A stretch of DNA of 27,580 nucleotides. It comes from Candidatus Aerophobus profundus SCGC AAA252-L23 (GTDB lineage: Bacteria > Aerophobota > Aerophobia > Aerophobales > Aerophobaceae). A program made the translations under genes and the position numbers. Shown in pieces: positions 23,508 through 27,580 of the stretch. Position 1 is the first letter of the stretch; each line of letters opens with the position of its first letter. The stretch lies in contig AQRW01000161.1 of assembly GCA_000402295.1 (NCBI GenBank), positions 1 through 27,580 of the forward strand, in the 5' to 3' direction. Under the pieces are notes generated by a model that worked only from the letters and a program-made list of their open reading frames with translations, did not search any database and was not told the DNA's origin.

Positions 23508-24463
23508 TCAACTATCTTTATCATAGCCAATTTGCCATCCAAGTAAATTCTTATCTCTCCCTCTCCAAAAAGGTGAGAAGGAATCCATATCCTCTTCCCC
23601 GGGGACTTCTCCCCATAATTAACTGTTCTAACCCCGGTTTTGTCAACTATCTCCGCCGTCACTTCTTTTCCGGACACACCTTCAGGAATTTCCACAGAAG
23701 TCAAGATCCATCTGGACTGGGGAGAATTTACCGGTTTCTTCTGATAGAGACTGCTCACCAGAAATTCGATAGATGTTTCCTGATTGACCATACTGCCGGG
23801 GGAAGGAACTTGAGATAATATCATCCCTTCTTTCCCTAATGAAGGTACTTCTTTTATTTTCCCTATTTTCAGAGACGTCCTTTCCAGAAACTCTTGAACT
23901 TCAGTAACTTTTTGCTGAACAAAATCAGGCATACAGAATAAAGGTTCTCTCTCACCCAGGCTAACCAACAGATTTATCCCCTCGGCTCGCTCCATTTTCG
24001 AAGTAGGAAGAGGATCCTGAGCGATTATCTCATCTATGGGTAAATTACTGTAATTACTATCCACCGCCTTAATATGCAATCCTTCCTGCGAAAGGTTTAT
24101 TTTAGCCTCTCTCAGGTGAAGTCCCACTACCGAAGGAGCCGGGATCAATCTTCTACCCTCGCTGATTACTACTTCGATAACTCGGTTAGAGCGAACCTGT
24201 GTCCCTGGTGGAGGAACCTGAGAAATAACCACATCCTGAGGAACTTCGGAGGAGTATTTTTTGCCCACTATTTTAAGAGGAATATCCTCATCTCCCAAGA
24301 AAATGATCGCCTCCTTTAGGTCTTTACCCACAATTAGAGGAACAATCATCCTTTCTGACGGCACCAGTATTCTGAGAGTCAAATAGGCTACTCCCAAACC
24401 CATTCCCACGAGGAAGCAAATAACGCCGATTATCTTCAGAAACGATTTCAGCCATTCGAACAA
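23504..24463 (-). CDS. Membrane-anchored PASTA domain protein
   Basis: The 319-residue protein has one N-terminal membrane helix (IIGVICFLVGMGLGVAYLTLRI) and three PASTA repeats (about residues 40-103, 107-172 and 176-243). Each has the valine/proline-glycine pattern, such as VISQVPPPGTQV, IIAQDPLPTSKM and ILSQVPSPGSMV. It ends in a beta-rich C-terminal region of unknown type. PASTA domains bind muropeptides or unlinked peptidoglycan when fused to penicillin-binding proteins or Ser/Thr kinases; here no kinase or transpeptidase domain is present. It sits between ribosomal genes and rpe, an association seen in other bacteria. The start is TTG 24463, two bases after the rplT stop. Confidence 0.92.
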   Translation of the reverse strand: MFEWLKSFLKIIGVICFLVGMGLGVAYLTLRILVPSERMIVPLIVGKDLKEAIIFLGDEDIPLKIVGKKYSSEVPQDVVISQVPPPGTQVRSNRVIEVVISEGRRLIPAPSVVGLHLREAKINLSQEGLHIKAVDSNYSNLPIDEIIAQDPLPTSKMERAEGINLLVSLGEREPLFCMPDFVQQKVTEVQEFLERTSLKIGKIKEVPSLGKEGMILSQVPSPGSMVNQETSIEFLVSSLYQKKPVNSPQSRWILTSVEIPEGVSGKEVTAEIVDKTGVRTVNYGEKSPGKRIWIPSHLFGEGEIRIYLDGKLAMIKIVE

Positions 24464-24465
24464 AT

Positions 24466-24825
24466 CTACCTCTTTGATTCCTCCCGGACTTGATCCACCA
24501 GCTCGGAAAACTCCTCTGGATTCTTAACTGCCAGATCAGCCAGTAATTTTCTATTAAGACAAATATTCTTGTTTTTCAATCCCTGTATGAACCGGCTGTA
24601 GGAAAAACCTCTCTGGCGAACAGCCGCATTTATCCGGGCAATCCAGAGCCGGCGAAAATCTCTCTTTTTCCGTCTTCTATCCCTGTAACTGGTAGAAAGA
24701 GCTTTTTTTACAGCTTCTTTAGCCTGGGTAAATAGTCTACTTCTTCCTCCCCGGTAGCCTTTGGCTAGCCTAAGGACTCTTTTCCTCTTCTTGGTATGAA
24801 TAGTTCCTCTTTTAACCCTGGTCAT
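24466..24825 (-). CDS. rplT: Ribosomal protein bL20
   Basis: The 119-residue protein has the highly basic helical N-terminus TRVKRGTIHTKKRKRVLRLAKGYRGGRSRLFTQAKEAV and the globular part RRLWIARINAAVRQRGFSYSRFIQGLK typical of bL20, needed early in 50S assembly. It follows rpmI by 32 bases in the classic infC-rpmI-rplT order. In several bacteria bL20 represses its own operon; no binding site was recognised here. Confidence 0.98.
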   Translation of the reverse strand: MTRVKRGTIHTKKRKRVLRLAKGYRGGRSRLFTQAKEAVKKALSTSYRDRRRKKRDFRRLWIARINAAVRQRGFSYSRFIQGLKNKNICLNRKLLADLAVKNPEEFSELVDQVREESKR

Positions 24826-24857
24826 TTATATCCCCTTAAGTCAAGAAATTCATGGTT

Positions 24858-25058
24858 TCAACTTCTCCCAGGCATCAGCCGGCTAATTCTTTTAGTATCC
24901 GCCTTATTAACTAAAGTGCTACCTCTCAATCTTCTTTTTCTGGTAGAACTCTTTCCTACCTTCAGGTGACCTGTGTAAGCATGATTTCTTTTTATCTTAC
25001 CTGACTTGGTCCTACGGAATCTCTTCATCACTCCCCGATGAGATTTTAATTTTGGCAT
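24858..25058 (-). CDS. rpmI: Ribosomal protein bL35
   Basis: The 66-residue basic protein reads MPKLKSHRGVMKRFRRTKSGKIKRNHAYTGHL, then ends SRLMPG, matching bL35. It is placed between infC and rplT, as in most bacteria. Confidence 0.97.
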   Translation of the reverse strand: MPKLKSHRGVMKRFRRTKSGKIKRNHAYTGHLKVGKSSTRKRRLRGSTLVNKADTKRISRLMPGRS

Positions 25059-25129
25059 ATTACACTCACTCTCTTTAATTGATATTTGATCTAAATGTAG
25101 CTATATCCCCTGATGAGGTTATTTCCTCC

Positions 25130-25642
25130 TTATCGGGGAATCAAATATTGCTCAATGACCCTACCGCTCATTGAGGGAGTCGATTCTACTTTACCTACCT
25201 CTTTTACAGTCTGACTAACTCTTTCCAAAATCCCTCTTCCTCGTTCCTTATAAATCATTTCTCGGCCCCTAAATCTCAAAGAGACCTTTACCCGATGTCC
25301 TCCCTTTAAAAACTGTTGAATCTTCCTCAGCTTCACTTCAAAGTCATGTTCCCCTATTTTGTAACTCATCCTCACTTCTTTTAAAGCATTAGTAGAATGC
25401 CTCTGCTTGGATTGCTTTCTTCTTTTTTCTCGCTGGTATCTAAATTTACCGTAATCCAGAATTCGACACACCGGAGGTTTAGCCTCGGGAGCAACTTCTA
25501 CCAGATCTAACTCCTTTTCTTGGGCAATCTTTAAAGCCTCCTGGTGAGAAAAAATCCCCAGTTGTTCTCCTTTTTCGTCAATCAACCTAACTTTCCCGGC
25601 CCTTATTTCCTCATTGATGAAATTTCGCGAACTTCCGTTGAT
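25130..25642 (-). CDS. infC: Translation initiation factor IF-3, probable AUC start
   Basis: IF-3 binds the 30S subunit, blocks premature joining of 50S and checks start codons. The protein shows the N-terminal domain (INEEIRAGKVRLIDEKGEQLG, VEVAPEAKPPVCRILDYGKF), the basic linker, and the C-terminal domain (KEVRMSYKIGEHDFEVKLRKIQQFLKGGHRVKVSLRFRGREM). The first usual start codon in frame is TTG 25585, which would cut off the conserved N-terminal strand. The homologous segment continues upstream to ATC 25642, which is five bases behind AGGAGGAGG (25656-25648); this gives a normal 170 residues. A non-AUG start is a known feature of infC (AUU in E. coli) and allows IF-3 to repress its own translation, so I use ATC 25642. 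Confidence 0.95.
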   Translation of the reverse strand: MNGSSRNFINEEIRAGKVRLIDEKGEQLGIFSHQEALKIAQEKELDLVEVAPEAKPPVCRILDYGKFRYQREKRRKQSKQRHSTNALKEVRMSYKIGEHDFEVKLRKIQQFLKGGHRVKVSLRFRGREMIYKERGRGILERVSQTVKEVGKVESTPSMSGRVIEQYLIPR

Positions 25643-25647
25643 GGGAA

Positions 25648-25656
25648 CCTCCTCCT
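25648..25656 (-). promoter_or_regulatory. Ribosome binding site that decides the infC start
   Basis: AGGAGGAGG on the - strand lies five bases before ATC 25642 and 62 bases before the first in-frame TTG. It supports initiation at a non-canonical AUC codon. Confidence 0.75.
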
Positions 25657-25688
25657 AAAATTGTTTAAGAAAGAAAGTTTTTTCATCA

Positions 25689-27446
25689 CTAACAACAGGG
25701 TTTTTCTATTTCCTTTTTCACTTTCTTTCTTATCAGGGCTAAAAAATCACCGAGATTGACATTCTTCAAATTCTCACCGCTTCTCTTTCTAACGGTAACC
25801 ATCTGTTTTTCCACCTCTCTGGGCCCCACTATAAGTAGATAAGGAATTCTCTTAAGTTGGGCTTCTCTTATCTTGTAACCAAGCATCTCATCGCGATCAT
25901 CCAGTTCTGTCCGGATTCCTTCAATCTTTAGCTTATCAAAAACCTGACGAGCATATTCTCTTTGTTTTTCGGTAATTGACAGTACTCTTACCTGCACTGG
26001 TGCCAACCAGAGAGGAAGATTCCCTCCGGAATGTTCAAGCAGAACCCCCAGAAATCTCTCAATGGTTCCCAGAACAACCCGGTGAATCATTACCACTCTT
26101 TTCTTCTTTCCATCAACATCAACATAGGTTATATCAAATCTTTCGGGAAGATTAAAATCTACCTGGACAGTCGGCCCCTGCCATAATCTTCCCAAAGCAT
26201 CTTCCATCTGAATGTCGATTTTGGGACCATAGAAGGCTCCCTCCCCCGGGGCAACCCGGTAAGAAATACTTTCTTCCTCCAGAGCCTCTCGTAAAGCCTG
26301 AGTAGACTTTTCCCAGGACTCTAAGGAACCAATGTATTTCTTCGGTCGAGTAGAGAGCGCAACCTGAAAACCTAGATTAAAAATGCACATCATTTCTCGG
26401 ATAAATTGAAGAACCCCCCGCACCTCACCAATCAACTGCGAGGGCAGACAAAAGATATGGGCGTCGTCCTGGGTAAACCCTCTCAGCCGTAAAAGACCGT
26501 GCAGAACTCCGGATTCCTCATGTCGATAGACCGTTCCCAGCTCAAAATAACGCACCGGAAGTTCCCGATAACTCCTAATCTTAGTTTTGTAGATTAATAT
26601 GTGTCCCGGACAATTCATCGGCTTGAGGACATAGTCCTCACCAGCAATGGAAAAAACATACATATTCTTTCGATAAAAGTCAAGATGACCGGATTTCTCC
26701 CAAAGGTGAGCTCGCGAAATATGAGGAGTATGAACCAGTTGATATCCTCTTTTGAGATGTTCTCTTTTTTCAAATTTTTCCAGAATATCCCTCAGTATAG
26801 CCCCCTGAGGATGATAAAAAACCAGGCCAGGCCCAGCACCAGGAATAATACTGAAAATACCCAATTCCTTACCCAGACGACGGTGATCTCTCTGTTTAGC
26901 CTGCTCAATTCTCTTCAGGAATCTGTCAAGATCCTCCTTTTTCCAGAAACATGTTCCATAAATGCGAGTTAACATAGAATTGTCTTCTTTCCCTCGCCAG
27001 TAGGCCCCGGCTACCGAAAGAAGTTTAAAAAAACCCACCTTTCCTGTACTTTCAAGATGGGGTCCCCGACACAAATCGACAAACTCGGCCTGCCAATAGA
27101 GACTCACTTTTTCTTCTTGAATCTCACCCAAAAGCTCTAACTTATATGGTTCATCCCTTTCCTCAAATATCTTCCGAGCCTTTTCCTTCTCCATAACCTC
27201 CCGCTTCAAAGGGATATCTCTGGCAACTATATTCCTCATTTCCTCTTCAATTTGGGAGATATTTTGAGAAATAATCTCTCCGTTCAGGTCAAAATCATAA
27301 TAAAAACCATCTTTTATGGAAGGACCTATGCCTAATTTTGCCTGGGGGAAAAGTCGTTTGACGGCCTGGGCTAAGATATGAGAAGTAGAATGATGAAGTA
27401 TCTCCAGACTTTTGCCCTCTTCTTCCTGTTGAATTTGATAAACCAT
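25689..27446 (-). CDS. thrS: Threonyl-tRNA synthetase (complete)
   Basis: The 585-residue enzyme charges tRNA-Thr. The N-terminal TGS domain is absent, so the protein starts directly with the editing domain (HSTSH near residue 19, DLCRGPHLE with Cys and His near 126). The class II core has the zinc-binding catalytic residues in MNCPGH, the His in DDAHIF, and the motif 3 region MIHRVVLGTIERFLGVLLEH. The anticodon-binding domain ends the protein (QVRVLSITEKQREYA, LDDRDEMLGYKIREAQLKRIPYLLIVG). It is about 50-60 residues shorter than E. coli ThrS because TGS is missing. Its first 255 codons and upstream region are duplicated at 8909-9808. It leads the infC-rpmI-rplT cluster. Confidence 0.97.
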   Translation of the reverse strand: MVYQIQQEEEGKSLEILHHSTSHILAQAVKRLFPQAKLGIGPSIKDGFYYDFDLNGEIISQNISQIEEEMRNIVARDIPLKREVMEKEKARKIFEERDEPYKLELLGEIQEEKVSLYWQAEFVDLCRGPHLESTGKVGFFKLLSVAGAYWRGKEDNSMLTRIYGTCFWKKEDLDRFLKRIEQAKQRDHRRLGKELGIFSIIPGAGPGLVFYHPQGAILRDILEKFEKREHLKRGYQLVHTPHISRAHLWEKSGHLDFYRKNMYVFSIAGEDYVLKPMNCPGHILIYKTKIRSYRELPVRYFELGTVYRHEESGVLHGLLRLRGFTQDDAHIFCLPSQLIGEVRGVLQFIREMMCIFNLGFQVALSTRPKKYIGSLESWEKSTQALREALEEESISYRVAPGEGAFYGPKIDIQMEDALGRLWQGPTVQVDFNLPERFDITYVDVDGKKKRVVMIHRVVLGTIERFLGVLLEHSGGNLPLWLAPVQVRVLSITEKQREYARQVFDKLKIEGIRTELDDRDEMLGYKIREAQLKRIPYLLIVGPREVEKQMVTVRKRSGENLKNVNLGDFLALIRKKVKKEIEKPCC

Positions 27447-27580
27447 TTATATCCCTGTGGTTAACTGTCCTTACTTAAAAGAGAAAACAGCCGAACCGTT
27501 AAACGGCCGAACTGTTTTACATCAATTGGAGGTAGTTTAAAAACTCCTCTTCCTGTATTTTTTAACCCATTTCAGCCCAC
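26681..27580 (-). repeat. 900-bp inverted duplication, right copy (inside the complete thrS and its leader)
   Basis: Read on the - strand from 27580, the bases match 8909-9808 without gaps. The match ends after CATCTTG (26681); from 26680 thrS continues normally, while the left copy continues as SDR. The window ends inside the repeat, so the tRNA genes may also lie just beyond it. Confidence 0.95.
27477..27515 (-). terminator. Terminator-like hairpin before thrS (right copy)
   Basis: This is the same hairpin and T-rich tail as at 8974-9012, on the - strand, 31 bases before the thrS ATG at 27446. It is placed to act as an attenuator for thrS. Confidence 0.6.

Noticed and set aside
26601..26972. 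+ strand frame inside thrS that also appears at 9517-9846 on the - strand
   Set aside because: It occurs twice only because the thrS segment is duplicated; it is antisense to thrS and has no features of its own.
1..27580. CRISPR array or toxin-antitoxin/defence module
   Set aside because: No regularly spaced direct repeats and no Cas, restriction or toxin-type genes were recognised; the accessory block is metabolic, membrane and RNA-processing genes.

Overview
The window reads as chromosomal DNA from a bacterium of moderate-to-low GC. The translation and ribosomal genes are bacterial, AAGGAGG-type ribosome binding sites are common, and GTG/TTG starts are frequent. Nothing places it firmly in a cultured group. 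The repeats and the mix of LemA, DUF2207, bactofilin and CUT2-type sugar transport would fit an uncultivated candidate phylum recovered by metagenomics or single-cell sequencing; that is an impression, not a result.

Layout. Positions 1-4135 (+) are catabolic: the end of a 2-oxo acid dehydrogenase E1-beta gene, a sugar-phosphate isomerase/epimerase-like TIM barrel, a zinc alcohol/polyol dehydrogenase and a D-2-hydroxyacid dehydrogenase, the last two forming an operon behind a clear promoter. DNA polymerase I (polA, -) converges on them. A 160-bp MITE-like inverted-repeat element lies in the divergent gap before an M23 endopeptidase-bactofilin pair (+). tRNA-Cys(GCA), tRNA-Val(GAC), a terminator-like hairpin and the first 255 codons of thrS follow.

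At 9808/9809 thrS breaks off and runs in frame into the C-terminal three quarters of a short-chain dehydrogenase (SDR). The accessory block 9809-19533 then carries a membrane-anchored unknown protein, a beta-CASP metallo-beta-lactamase-fold RNase, DUF2207-LemA, a zf-TFIIB-like protein, a three-gene CUT2-type sugar ABC transporter and a second, internally deleted SDR remnant. From 20098 to the window end, everything on the - strand is a housekeeping superoperon read right to left: thrS, infC, rpmI, rplT, a PASTA protein, rpe, rpsP, khpA, trmD, rplS, lepB, yraN and a pRiA4b ORF-3 family gene.

The most important structural observation is that 8909-9808 and 26681-27580 appear to be an identical 900-bp inverted repeat (5' flank plus first 255 codons of thrS) that runs to the very end of the window. 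The join to SDR sequence at 9808/9809 sits on the short microhomology TCTTG, and the missing SDR N-terminal coding sequence is at 19372-19453, ending in the same 11 bases. The simplest reading is a chimeric join (amplification or assembly); a real rearrangement is the alternative. Gene order across 9808/9809 should not be trusted until reads are checked.

Other points: three genes look best explained by rare start codons (infC AUC; the M23 gene possibly AUA; the pRiA4b ORF-3 gene possibly CUG). polA has lost its proofreading residues. rimM and rnhB are missing from their usual places. Several RNA hairpins sit where they could regulate the sugar transporter, the RNase and thrS.
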